This document shows positions 6,684-15,300 of a stretch of 35,575 nucleotides of DNA, in pieces (within the stretch, counting starts at the first letter, position 1; each line of letters opens with the position of its first letter). The position numbers were made by a program, and so were the translations under genes. Under the pieces are notes generated by a model. The model was not told the origin of the DNA, ran no database searches, and worked only from the letters and a program-made list of their open reading frames with translations. The DNA is from Aminipila sp051883075 (GTDB lineage: Bacteria > Bacillota > Clostridia > Peptostreptococcales > Anaerovoracaceae): NCBI GenBank assembly GCA_051883075.1, contig JBJETA010000136.1, positions 1 to 35,575 of the forward strand, written 5' to 3'.

Positions 6684-8819
6684 CTATATATTCCTCCATC
6701 CTTTCTTCAGCACCTCATAGGATTCTTTCAGTCTTTCATGGTAATCGGCTCCTATCCTCTGCTTTTTCATCGGAACGCTCTGCATCTTTATTGTATCGTT
6801 TCCGTATCCGCAGCCTATATACAGCTCCGAAATGCCCATGCTTTCTCTTCCATAACACTCATAGTAATCCTTGTGTATCTTCATATCCGCAGGATTTGAA
6901 AAGTTCATGAGAGCCCATGGTATACGGATTTCAACGCAGTTTTTTCCAAAGCAGAAGTCTGCCAGGGAGTTATAATCACCGGCCTCAGGGTCTGCATTTC
7001 CATACTTAAGAGCTCCCGTTTCAACAGTTTCAAAATAAGACAGTTCCTTCATCTCAGCCTCTTCCATCAATGGGTCTGAAATGCGGTCATTACTCAGAAT
7101 CATTCTGATTGGAACGAACCTGTCCGAATCCTTTGCCGGAGGATTTTCAAACGGGTCCTCTCCCGTGATTTTTTCCAGGTAATTCTCTCTCAGTGAATCA
7201 TACCTTTCCTGAACCTTTATGCTGCTTCCTGCCTTTCCGTCTATACAGATAAGAAAATCCGCATTTCTTTCAAATGACAGCTCAGGCTCGGCACTCCGTC
7301 TGCTTCCAAGTCCGCTGATGGTATCTATGGGAATATACAGGGGTCTGTCCTCAGAAATCCCACTGCCTTGCGCCATGATGTAGAAATACTCCAAATCGTA
7401 TTTTACAGACAGCCTTATGCCTTCGCTTTCCGATACGTATCCTGAAGCTTCCCACTCTTCAACATTTCCGTCAACAAGGCATACCGGCCGTTCTCTGCCC
7501 GGAACAAAAGCAAGGATGCCGTTATTCTGGTCCATGGTCTGCACGTCATGCCATTTCATGTTCTCGGTAATGTCCGAAGCATACGAAGTATTCCATGTAC
7601 GCCTTTCCCATGAATCCTGCCAGGAGGATATATACGCTCCCGCACATCCTCCCTTCAGTATATCTTTGTATGCCTCAAGCAACATTTCTCCCTGCTGTCT
7701 TTCGGTAAGCGCTCCGCCTCTGTTGTCAGTGCCCCTTGCGGTGGAATATCCGTATCCTGCTATGACAACAGGCATAGTGTGATATTCGGCAAGAAGCTGT
7801 GCATAGCCTCCGTAATATTTTTCTTTGTCAATCCCTCCAAGGATATTTTCCAGCCTCTTTTTTTCTGCGCCTGAAAAGTACTGTTCAAAATCAGGACAGA
7901 AGTTATATATCTGGTATGCGGCAAAGTAGCCGTTGAATTTTTCCTTATCAGGAACTATTTTTTCGGCATCTATTCGGTTGTATTTGCCGAGCTGTCTTCC
8001 ATAATATGTTCTGTATTCGAACGGATCGTTTGACGGGTCATTTATAAAGGCAATCAGTCTCTGCTGCGCATACTTTTCCTGCTCATAACAGACCATACCG
8101 TCCATTATCTCTGCAAGCATGGCTTCAAAAGCGCTCGCACCCTTTCCCGTACTGATAACACTTCCCTCATAGCGGTTTGAATATTTTCCGCTTTTATCGG
8201 TATACGCCACTGTTCCCGAACCCCAGTCGCTTCCTACGATATATCCCAGAACCCACGGCGATATATCCTTTCTGTAAAATCCGCTGCCCTTAAGGCTGTT
8301 GAGATGTATGTTTCTTTTTCCGTGTACGACATCGATGACGCTCTTTGAATCTTTTTTCAGGTTGCCGTAAAAATCATCGCTGTAAGCGTCCTGTCCCGAG
8401 TTGTTTGCATAATCCGAAACCTGTATACCCTGCATCAGATACAGCGGCTCTTCTCTTTTTAAATTGTATTTATAAAAAGCATTGTAAAAGGTATCATCAT
8501 ATATCGTATATATACGTATGGTGTTGGCACCCATTTCCTGTATCTGACCAAACCATCTTATCCAGGTCTTTTCATCAACAGCATAATCAGAAGCAAAATG
8601 TCCCGCAACAGAGGAAGGCAGATCCACTCCCCTTATAACAAAAGGTTCTTTTTTGCCGTCTTTGTTTACGGTATATATATTCTTTCCTTCAGTACAGGCT
8701 ATAACCCGGTATTCTGTTCCTTTATGCATGTTCAGGTAAAAGCCCTGGTAATATACCAGATAATACCCGCCTAACGCTATCAATGCCAGCAGCACTACCG
8801 TTAATACAAATTTCTTCAT
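6684..8819 (-). CDS. Extracytoplasmic glycosidase-like TIM-barrel protein, apparently lacking catalytic glutamates
   Basis: This 711-residue protein has an N-terminal signal-anchor helix (about 4-24). Residues about 55-430 look like a clan-A glycoside hydrolase barrel: FVIRGVDLPSS at the first strand, MGANTIRIYTIYDD (96-109), a central PWVLGYIVGSDWG (188-200), a late strand MPVVIAGYGYS (349-359) and SSWQDSW (398-404). Where such enzymes usually have the acid/base Glu (GxEW) there is GSDW, and where the nucleophile Glu is expected (ITEFGWS-like) there is IAGYGYS. Residues about 447-695 resemble an outer carbohydrate-binding/DOMON-type beta domain (DGNVEEW, EIRIPWALMNF). It may bind or guide polymer rather than cut it. 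It lies 11 bases after cotH. The fold call is by motif only. Confidence 0.75.
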   Translation of the reverse strand: MKKFVLTVVLLALIALGGYYLVYYQGFYLNMHKGTEYRVIACTEGKNIYTVNKDGKKEPFVIRGVDLPSSVAGHFASDYAVDEKTWIRWFGQIQEMGANTIRIYTIYDDTFYNAFYKYNLKREEPLYLMQGIQVSDYANNSGQDAYSDDFYGNLKKDSKSVIDVVHGKRNIHLNSLKGSGFYRKDISPWVLGYIVGSDWGSGTVAYTDKSGKYSNRYEGSVISTGKGASAFEAMLAEIMDGMVCYEQEKYAQQRLIAFINDPSNDPFEYRTYYGRQLGKYNRIDAEKIVPDKEKFNGYFAAYQIYNFCPDFEQYFSGAEKKRLENILGGIDKEKYYGGYAQLLAEYHTMPVVIAGYGYSTARGTDNRGGALTERQQGEMLLEAYKDILKGGCAGAYISSWQDSWERRTWNTSYASDITENMKWHDVQTMDQNNGILAFVPGRERPVCLVDGNVEEWEASGYVSESEGIRLSVKYDLEYFYIMAQGSGISEDRPLYIPIDTISGLGSRRSAEPELSFERNADFLICIDGKAGSSIKVQERYDSLRENYLEKITGEDPFENPPAKDSDRFVPIRMILSNDRISDPLMEEAEMKELSYFETVETGALKYGNADPEAGDYNSLADFCFGKNCVEIRIPWALMNFSNPADMKIHKDYYECYGRESMGISELYIGCGYGNDTIKMQSVPMKKQRIGADYHERLKESYEVLKKGWRNI

Positions 8820-8830
8820 ATTATCCTCTT

Positions 8831-10384
8831 CTACTGTATTAAATCATTTGCATTTCTTGACTCGTGGCAATACTGATACAAATTTTCAATATTTTTGTCA
8901 AGCCATGCTCCTCTGTTTCTGATGTATTCCTTCAGCTGTTCCACAGCCTCTTCATAAGAACGCGGATTTCTTTCAACAGGTATCAGGAACTGCATTTCCC
9001 TTACAAACCATTCCTGGTTTTCCGGGGTCCATACATAATTCCAGACCTCATAATTTCTGTCAATCGCAGCCCCCAGCCATTCTTCCGTATCGTCTATATA
9101 CGAGATCAGATATTCCTCGCTAAGAACATCCTTCCTCAAGGTATGATATTTGTTTATGACTGCTTTAACAAACCTCGGATCTTTTACAAGGGCTTCAAAC
9201 CATGGTGCATTCTGCATTGTGAATCCCGATACTCCGCTTGTATTTTCTATATAGTTATCGCAGGAATTGTTAAAATCCCACACGCATGGTTTTAATTTTC
9301 CTCTTGCATCTTTATAGAAGAAAGTGGAGTACCATCCTGCATCAAGATTTCCGAAAAATTCATTTATTACAAAATATTCGGCAAATGCCTCTATATCAAG
9401 TTCCTTTGCGTAATCACGCCTGCCGCCTGTCAAATCGTAGGAATATAAGATTTTTTCCATACGGCTTATATCGTTTTCCACATATTTTTTTCTTCCCGCA
9501 GTATAGTCCACAAGTCCCGGATAACGCAGCTCCACGATTGCGCTTCCCATTTTATATGAATAATATCCGTAAGTGTTAAGCGGTCTTTTACGGTCGGATT
9601 CCCTGTCAAAATGAATAATATAGCTTGAAACACGGCTGTGCATTTCCGACTTTGTAAGGTTAAGCCTGCTTTCCGATCTGGAGATGGTTTCCATAATCAG
9701 ATACAGTCCTTTGTATTCTCCGTCCACAAAAAGTTCGCAATATCTTACTTCAGGTGCATATTCCATGATTTCTCCCGCAACATTCATGCACAGATAATTA
9801 CGCATAAGTGTCTTGTCCAGAAAAGGTCCGTTAAGCACCCATTCATCGTGAGCCCCCATGCCTGCTATATCCTTCGGGTTTTTCATATTGTTTTTATCTA
9901 TGAAATGCACAGAGTAGGATTTCTTTTCAAACCATCTTGAGGAATTCCCCCTGTATTTTACATTTGCCTGTGATGATATATCAGCCGTATCCGTGTATCT
10001 GTTTAAGCCCTGCTGTCCGTCAATGATTTCAATGCCGCACTGCAGCACCGCATTTGGTGAATCCGCATAGGAGTTTATATCCACCCTTCCGTTGCTGTCA
10101 AAGGTATAAGTGGGTGCTCCCGGTATTGCCCCTCCTCCTGTTTCAATCTTAACGATTGGAAGGTTTGTTTCAAAACTGTCTGCGTCAATACCTGCCGCTC
10201 CGGCCGAAGTTTTTTCAGCACTGCTATATTTTCCGTCATTTTCAGCAGCCACTGCCGGCTGCCATTCTTCGGCAAGATGCTGATGGACCCGCTTCCGCTC
10301 CTTTTCTACCGCTGTTCCGTTTGCAAGAAAAGCAACTATAAGCACCACAGCTATAATCGATATGTATGCCAGTTTGTTTTTCAC
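8831..10384 (-). CDS. CotH-family protein kinase-like membrane-anchored protein
   Basis: This 517-residue protein has an N-terminal signal-anchor helix (about 5-22), a variable linker, then a full CotH domain. Family landmarks are RGNSSRWFEKKSY (145-157), DEWVLNGPFLDKTLMRN (180-196), ELFVDGEYKGLYLIMETI (217-234) and the metal-binding WDFNNS (369-374). Family knowledge: CotH proteins have an atypical kinase fold, and Bacillus CotH phosphorylates spore-coat proteins; some secreted bacterial members modify other proteins. Here it would act outside the membrane. The start is GTG 10384 with GAGGGGTG eight bases upstream. It sits between the DUF4956 and glycosidase-like genes. Its target could be a protein or the polymer itself; a spore-coat role is not supported by context. 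Confidence 0.9.
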   Translation of the reverse strand: MKNKLAYISIIAVVLIVAFLANGTAVEKERKRVHQHLAEEWQPAVAAENDGKYSSAEKTSAGAAGIDADSFETNLPIVKIETGGGAIPGAPTYTFDSNGRVDINSYADSPNAVLQCGIEIIDGQQGLNRYTDTADISSQANVKYRGNSSRWFEKKSYSVHFIDKNNMKNPKDIAGMGAHDEWVLNGPFLDKTLMRNYLCMNVAGEIMEYAPEVRYCELFVDGEYKGLYLIMETISRSESRLNLTKSEMHSRVSSYIIHFDRESDRKRPLNTYGYYSYKMGSAIVELRYPGLVDYTAGRKKYVENDISRMEKILYSYDLTGGRRDYAKELDIEAFAEYFVINEFFGNLDAGWYSTFFYKDARGKLKPCVWDFNNSCDNYIENTSGVSGFTMQNAPWFEALVKDPRFVKAVINKYHTLRKDVLSEEYLISYIDDTEEWLGAAIDRNYEVWNYVWTPENQEWFVREMQFLIPVERNPRSYEEAVEQLKEYIRNRGAWLDKNIENLYQYCHESRNANDLIQ

Positions 10385-10409
10385 AATATTTCACCCCTCA
10401 GCCACACAA

Positions 10410-11087
10410 TCAGCCGCTGATTTCATCGCTTTGCGTTACAACATTTACATATTCAACACTGTTTAAATCATAGATTTTCTCTGTTATGCTCTTTTCTCTC
10501 TTATATGAAAGCGCATATATGCTTCTCGTCATCTCAAATATCATTTCCACAGAATCAGGCGAAGTGTTTTTTACTTTAAGCAATGCTTTCTTGTTGAAGT
10601 AATCAAAAACTATGCTCTCTATATCCTGCTCAACACTTCTCGAAGCCCTGATGATGAGAAGTATTCTGTTTTCGTTCTTTACTCTTCCAAGAAGCAGCAT
10701 CACCAGGAATATCACGCCGCTTCCGATGGCTGCCACGACATAGTCACCCACACCGCAACATATGCCTGTTACTATGGCCCAGAAGATATATGTAGTATCT
10801 CTGGAATCTTTGATTGCAGTACGGAATCTGACTATTGATAAAGCACCTACCATACCTAAAGAAAGGGCGATATTGTTTCCGATAACGGTCATTACCGTTG
10901 CCGTGAGAATGGTCAACGTAACAAGTGATACATTAAATTTTTTACTGTAAGCAGTTCCTACATGGGTATACCAGTATGAAACAAATACTGCCGCACTCAG
11001 GAAAGCCGCCACAATGATGTGCATGGTTATGGCTTCTACCGTAAGCGTTCCGCTTTCTTCCAACATATTTGCTATTATTTCTCTCAT
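10410..11087 (-). CDS. DUF4956 integral membrane protein
   Basis: This 225-residue protein has about four hydrophobic segments in its first 135 residues and a soluble C-terminal domain (about 138-225). The hallmark of the family, GALSIVRFRTAIKD followed by SRDTTYIFWAIVTG, is present (81-108). The C-terminal part (about 140-220) looks like a small alpha/beta domain. The function of DUF4956 is unknown; members are often encoded beside VTC-domain and CotH genes, as here. It lies 49 bases after the VTC gene and 25 before cotH. A channel or carrier that supplies a substrate across the membrane would fit, but that is only inference. Confidence 0.9.
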   Translation of the reverse strand: MREIIANMLEESGTLTVEAITMHIIVAAFLSAAVFVSYWYTHVGTAYSKKFNVSLVTLTILTATVMTVIGNNIALSLGMVGALSIVRFRTAIKDSRDTTYIFWAIVTGICCGVGDYVVAAIGSGVIFLVMLLLGRVKNENRILLIIRASRSVEQDIESIVFDYFNKKALLKVKNTSPDSVEMIFEMTRSIYALSYKREKSITEKIYDLNSVEYVNVVTQSDEISG

Positions 11088-11136
11088 TTTTCTTCTCCCT
11101 GCTTTTCTTTTTATATTCTGTATCTTAATTCATCAG

Positions 11137-11832
11137 TTATAAGTGATAATTCTTTCCTGCACTTCTGCCAAGACAGTATTTGCTTACAGATGTGGTGCTT
11201 GCATCGCACTCATTCAGCATGTCTTTTATATAACTAAGAAGAAATCCGTTAAACTTGACTTCCAGTACCGCAAGATACGGATCTAAAATGTAGTTTTCGT
11301 TGTGGGTATGCGAAAATATATCAAAGCTGCTTTCACTGCCCCTTATATGATGGTCAAAGGTAACTCTTATTTTATTTTCCTTTGCCACAAAAGCCTTTCT
11401 CTCATAGGTAACCACCGTACATGGTCTGTAACAAAACTGGTTCATGACATAGTAGCACTCCGCTGCAAATGGCTCGCTCTTAGTCAGGAGCACGGAATAG
11501 TCTCCCTTTATCATCCGCTGTGCTTCTTCCCTGCTCAGCCTCAGTGATGTCTTTTTCTGCAGCGGTCCCTGTTTCTTTTTCATTTCCAGCATGGCAAAAG
11601 GTGTATCGGCACCATAGTTTCTAAGCCTTATTTTTCTTCTAATTTCTATGCCTTCTTCCTTCTCGTGAAAATCCCTGTCATCAAGAGAGTCAAAATATAA
11701 GGAGCGTATGGTATATCCGTCTCCGGTGCTGTGCTTGTCCGCCTTCATTATTTCAGCAAGTCTGTTGCTGTATTTATACATTTTATCTATTGTTATTAAA
11801 AATTTTTTCTCTTCTCTGAAAACCTCGTTCAT
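11137..11832 (-). CDS. VTC-domain (polyphosphate polymerase-like) protein
   Basis: This 231-residue soluble protein is a single VTC domain, the tunnel fold that makes polyphosphate in yeast Vtc4. Basic and acidic tunnel residues expected for catalysis are visible: REEKKF (6-11), YTIRSLYFDS (40-49), RRKIRLR (65-71), LEMKKK (82-87), YERKAF (143-148), IRVTFD (155-160), LEVKF (190-194) and the terminal SKY (217-219). Bacterial members may transfer phosphate from nucleotides, but few have been tested. ATG 11832 overlaps the lipoprotein stop by 4 bases (ATGA), so the two are translationally coupled. It could make polyphosphate or use nucleotide triphosphate to phosphorylate a polymer precursor. Confidence 0.9.
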   Translation of the reverse strand: MNEVFREEKKFLITIDKMYKYSNRLAEIMKADKHSTGDGYTIRSLYFDSLDDRDFHEKEEGIEIRRKIRLRNYGADTPFAMLEMKKKQGPLQKKTSLRLSREEAQRMIKGDYSVLLTKSEPFAAECYYVMNQFCYRPCTVVTYERKAFVAKENKIRVTFDHHIRGSESSFDIFSHTHNENYILDPYLAVLEVKFNGFLLSYIKDMLNECDASTTSVSKYCLGRSAGKNYHL

Positions 11833-12803
11833 TGTTCATTATCCCTTGTTAATGCCCTGAAATCATGGAAAGCAAAGCTTATGTCCTCTGCAGGAAAAAC
11901 TTCCTGATTTTCTCCGTTTTCTTCCATGCAGTAAAACTCCACAAGCTCCCTGAAATTTCTCAGGGCTGCACCAGTGCCTTCCTCATGGTATGTGTTGTTT
12001 TCCGTAACACCGTAGGTGTCCAGCCGGTTAAATTCATATATATTTATAATGTCCTTTCCATACTTCTGTGCCATTCTGAGTTCAGTTTCAATATGTTCAA
12101 TTTCTTTGCCCTTGTAATAGTTCATTACCGCAATACCGTCACAGCCGTTTGCCGCAATGCTTTCAAGCTCATTTTCAAAGCCTTGGGTGTCATAGAAAAA
12201 CGGCACGCACACAATCATTTTAAGGTCCAGTTTTTCTGCCGTTTTGTAGGACTCTGCCAGGGCCGCCGCATACTCTGTCATCATCTCTTCCCGGCTGTCC
12301 TCCCACTTTTCGGTGAGGTATGGCTCTATATCAAGCATTATACCCTCAATTTCTGCTTCCCCATCAAGCTTTCTGTTTATTTTATCCGCTCTTTTAAGCT
12401 CCTCTGTTATATGCTTTTCCGTATCTTCCTCAGCCCAATCAGGTTCTCCCGTAAGCATAAACACATCTATATCTTTTTCCTCTGCCTTTTTAAGGAAAAC
12501 TCTTATATCTTCCATTGATAGTTTCTCCGAAAAGCTCTGGTAAAGCGTTTCCAGCTGCAAGTCTTCCATGGTCTGAAAAAGCTTATCACTCATTGGATTT
12601 TCCGATTTACCCTTTTCAATTTCAACAACATCATGTCCCCATGAGAACAGCCCTCCCCGGAGGATAAACTCTTCCTTATCTGTTTCATCGTTCCGCGGAG
12701 CTGTGCATCCCGATATCATAACGCCTGAAATTCCTATTGAAACGGCAGTCAGAACTGCTGCAAATTTTGACATTTTTCTGCTTTTCAAGACATTTTTCTC
12801 CAT
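11829..12803 (-). CDS. Lipoprotein with a glycoside-hydrolase-like TIM barrel
   Basis: This 324-residue protein starts with a basic region and hydrophobic stretch ending in a lipobox (MISGC, Cys33), so it should be a lipoprotein on the outer face of the membrane. The mature part looks like a TIM barrel: LETLYQSFS (strand 1), DVFMLTGEPDW (113-123), GIMLDIEPY (154-162, with a DxE pair as in chitinase-like enzymes), MIVCVPFFYD, GIAVMNYY (223-230) and INIYEFNR. The Asp-x-Glu at the end of a strand makes catalysis plausible. It is the first gene of the operon, with GGAG before ATG 12803 and a promoter about 30 bases upstream. I do not recognise an established family; hydrolysis or trimming of the exported polymer is inferred from context. 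Confidence 0.8.
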   Translation of the reverse strand: MEKNVLKSRKMSKFAAVLTAVSIGISGVMISGCTAPRNDETDKEEFILRGGLFSWGHDVVEIEKGKSENPMSDKLFQTMEDLQLETLYQSFSEKLSMEDIRVFLKKAEEKDIDVFMLTGEPDWAEEDTEKHITEELKRADKINRKLDGEAEIEGIMLDIEPYLTEKWEDSREEMMTEYAAALAESYKTAEKLDLKMIVCVPFFYDTQGFENELESIAANGCDGIAVMNYYKGKEIEHIETELRMAQKYGKDIINIYEFNRLDTYGVTENNTYHEEGTGAALRNFRELVEFYCMEENGENQEVFPAEDISFAFHDFRALTRDNEQ

Positions 12804-12829
12804 AATTCTCTCCTATGTCAGCACCTTTT

Positions 12830-12858
12830 ATTACAACACAGCCTAAGCAATGTGTCAA
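12830..12858 (-). promoter_or_regulatory. Promoter of the surface-polymer operon
   Basis: On the minus strand, -35 TTGACA (12853-12858) and -10 TGTAAT (12830-12835) are separated by exactly 17 bases. The predicted 5' leader is only about 20 bases before ATG 12803. Confidence 0.75.
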
Positions 12859-12932
12859 ATTACATTTGCATTTCAGAGTTTTCGGCTGAACTTCTCTGAT
12901 TTTGGATAATTCCGCAGACTTTTTGGCAAACA

Positions 12933-12976
12933 AAAATAACATCCTCCATTCTCTTGGAGAGATGTCATATTTTTTG
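12933..12976. other. Unexplained terminator-like hairpin between divergent genes
   Basis: ACATCCTCCA (12939-12948) pairs with TGGAGAGATGT (12955-12965) with one bulged base. A T-rich run follows on the plus strand and a TTATTTTTGTTT run on the minus strand, so it looks like a bidirectional intrinsic terminator. Yet both flanking genes start, not end, here. It could be an attenuator for a longer leader of either gene. I recognise nothing else in 12859-13097. Confidence 0.5.
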
Positions 12977-13097
12977 TTCATATCTGCGAATAAATCTCAA
13001 AACCCTGAGCATAATTGTAATAGCTTTATACTTCACATCCCCGGCTTTGCTTCCCGTCAAAGCTTAAATAAACTTACAATCTGCGAGGTAAATATAA

Positions 13098-13673
13098 ATG
13101 GAAAAGATTTTATTTGTAAACGGCTGCATCCGCCCTGAGTCACGCACACGAAAGCTTGCCCGGCATGTTCTGAACAAGCTTGACGGCAGTGGCACCATCG
13201 AAGAAATCAATCTGCAGGAGGCTCAGCTTTCACCGATTGACATTCACGCATTAAATGAACGCAATGCCCTCATCAAAGAAGAGGACTTCACTTCCCCAAG
13301 ATTTAAGTATGCACAGCTTTTCTCCAAAGCCGATGTCATAGTTATCGCCGCACCCTACTGGGATTTATCATTTCCGTCCATGCTGAAGGTTTTTTTCGAG
13401 CATATCGCAGTTTTAAAGCTTACATTTAAATATTCACCTGAAGGAAAAGTCATAGGTCTCTGTAATGCCCGTGAACTGATTTATATAACAACCTCAGGAG
13501 GTCCTATTGGCAGTCCCAACTTCGGTTTCGAATATGTAAAAGCTCTGGCACAGCATTTTTACGGAATCAAAACCGTGCGTTTTTTCTATGCCAAAAATCT
13601 GGACATCAAAGGAAATGATGCGGAAGAAATCCTGAACAAGGCTTTTTCTGAAATTGAAGCTAGTCAAGTATAG
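13098..13673 (+). CDS. Flavodoxin-fold NAD(P)H-dependent oxidoreductase
   Basis: This 191-residue protein belongs to the flavodoxin-like/NAD(P)H quinone reductase and azoreductase superfamily. The FMN phosphate loop (NGCIRPESRTRKLA, 8-21) follows the first strand. ADVIVIAAPYWDLSFPSML (78-96) is the typical strand and active-site loop, and TTSGGPIG (131-138) is a second FMN contact. Such enzymes are soluble FMN proteins that reduce quinones, azo compounds or other electrophiles. ATG 13098 is preceded by GAGG nine bases upstream. It is a single-gene unit ending at the terminator at 13733-13762. The physiological substrate is unknown. Confidence 0.9.
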   Translation: MEKILFVNGCIRPESRTRKLARHVLNKLDGSGTIEEINLQEAQLSPIDIHALNERNALIKEEDFTSPRFKYAQLFSKADVIVIAAPYWDLSFPSMLKVFFEHIAVLKLTFKYSPEGKVIGLCNARELIYITTSGGPIGSPNFGFEYVKALAQHFYGIKTVRFFYAKNLDIKGNDAEEILNKAFSEIEASQV

Positions 13674-13732
13674 CAATCGCCCTGTGTTTATTATACAGCA
13701 TCTGCGGCGAAAAAATCATATATGTGCACAAA

Positions 13733-13762
13733 AAAACTGCCCAAAATAATTCAGGCAGTTTT
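13733..13762. terminator. Shared bidirectional terminator of the oxidoreductase gene and nhaC
   Basis: A perfect 9-bp stem AAAACTGCC (13733-13741) / GGCAGTTTT (13754-13762) lies between two convergent genes. T-rich runs follow on either strand. Confidence 0.85.
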
Positions 13763-13771
13763 CTTTTATTC

Positions 13772-15217
13772 TTAATACTCTTTGCGTGTCTTTCCAATCA
13801 TTCTTTTTCCGTCCTTATCAGCCACGGTAATGCCCATAAATGCCATTACAGCCACAACAACAGGCATCAGCAGATTGAAAACAGCATAAGGAAAATATTC
13901 AAAAGTTGAAACACCCAGTGTGGCCAGTATAAATACTCCGCAGGTATTCCATGGAATCAGTGCCGATGTTACAGTACCCGCACTTTCAAGCGCATTTGAC
14001 AGTGTCTTAGGGTGCAGTCCCATATTTTTATATGTTTCCGCATACATTCTTCCGGGAACTACTATGGAAATATACTGTTCCGGCATAGTTGCATTGCTCA
14101 GCACGCAAGTCAGCTCTGTGGTGAGCACAAGAGTTGCAGGCTTCTTTGCAATCTGACGTATTTTATCAACCACCACATCAAGCAGACCTGTCTGTTCCAT
14201 AATGCCGCCGAACATCATAGCGATGATTGTCAGTGAAATTGAATACATCATGTTGTTCAGTCCGCCCGAAGTCAGAAGGTCATCGATTGAAGCAACACCG
14301 CTTTTGCATACGAAACCGTTCATTCCCACGTCAAGAATGACACCGAAGGAGCAACCGTCTCCCTGCATGATAATGCCTATGATTCCTCCCGTTATAATGC
14401 CCAGCGTAATGCCGGGGATTGCAGGCATCTTCATGGCAACCGAAACGATAACTATTACAGGCGGAAGAAGCAATACCGGATTTATATTAAAAATAGATTC
14501 AAGTCCCCTGCTCATCTCCGCTACAGCAGACATATCTGCAGCTGCGCCGCTTTCCGCATAGTTCATTCCCATCACTCCGAAAAACACAAGAGTAACAGCA
14601 TAAACCGTCATAGTCGGAATCATCATAAATTTAACATGGGTAAATACGTCTGTTCCGGCCATGGCTGGAGCAAGGTTTGTCGTATCCGACAAAGGTGACA
14701 TTTTGTCTCCAAAGTACGCACCTGAAATAATAGCGCCGGCAGCCATAGGTGCCGGAATGCCCAGTCCGAGAGCTATCCCCATAAGTGCAAGACCCATAGT
14801 ACTCATAGTTCCCCATGCAGTACCTGTTGCCAGTGATGTAATGGAGCATATCAGCACCGCCGCAATAAGAAATACCGACGGTGACAGAAGCTTAAGACCG
14901 TAATAAATCATTGCCGGAACAACCCCTGCTGCAATCCATACACCTACCAGCACACCTACTATGGCAAGAATTATAACTGCCTGCAGTGCGTTATAAATTC
15001 CATCCATCATGGATTTCTCAATAAATTTCCAGTCAAATCCAAGGTACAATGCCATGCATGCCGCAGCTATAACACCTATAAACATCGGAATATGTACATC
15101 AACCCCATACTTTATGATTCCTGCCGCCATGACAAAAATCAGTATACCGAAAGTAATCAATGCATGATGTACCTTCGGAGTTTTTATTCCGTGTTTTTTC
15201 TTTTCTCCCTCATTCAT
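13772..15217 (-). CDS. nhaC: NhaC-family Na+/H+ antiporter
   Basis: This 481-residue polytopic membrane protein has about a dozen hydrophobic segments. Family signatures are the TGTAWGTMSTMG stretch, AGAIISGAYFGDKMSPLSDT (a strongly conserved ion-binding region) and the later ATMPEQYISIVVPGR. NhaC-type carriers exchange sodium for protons; close relatives (MleN) exchange malate/lactate with Na+/H+, so the exact substrate is open. I choose ATG 15217 (start MNEGEKKKHG) because AGGAG lies eight bases upstream; the frame extends 10 codons further without a ribosome site. It is divergent from the LytTR regulator gene, whose protein is a good candidate for controlling it. Confidence 0.9.
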   Translation of the reverse strand: MNEGEKKKHGIKTPKVHHALITFGILIFVMAAGIIKYGVDVHIPMFIGVIAAACMALYLGFDWKFIEKSMMDGIYNALQAVIILAIVGVLVGVWIAAGVVPAMIYYGLKLLSPSVFLIAAVLICSITSLATGTAWGTMSTMGLALMGIALGLGIPAPMAAGAIISGAYFGDKMSPLSDTTNLAPAMAGTDVFTHVKFMMIPTMTVYAVTLVFFGVMGMNYAESGAAADMSAVAEMSRGLESIFNINPVLLLPPVIVIVSVAMKMPAIPGITLGIITGGIIGIIMQGDGCSFGVILDVGMNGFVCKSGVASIDDLLTSGGLNNMMYSISLTIIAMMFGGIMEQTGLLDVVVDKIRQIAKKPATLVLTTELTCVLSNATMPEQYISIVVPGRMYAETYKNMGLHPKTLSNALESAGTVTSALIPWNTCGVFILATLGVSTFEYFPYAVFNLLMPVVVAVMAFMGITVADKDGKRMIGKTRKEY

Positions 15218-15300
15218 TAGAAACACTCCTTTCATTCCCACAAACAATTTTTTTCTATTTTTTTATTAAAATTTCACAATTGTTCTTAAAAATGTACAAA

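Noticed and set aside
12685..12981. 98-codon minus-strand frame overlapping the lipoprotein start
   Set aside because: No family similarity, no good ribosome site, and it overlaps the well-supported lipoprotein gene in another frame and the hairpin.
12977..13097. Possible c-di-GMP riboswitch on the minus strand (GACGGGAAGCAAAGCC resembles part of the GEMM core)
   Set aside because: Only one short piece resembles the core. The partner GCAAAC/GAAA stem and closing helix are absent, and the operon has a consensus promoter downstream of this stretch.
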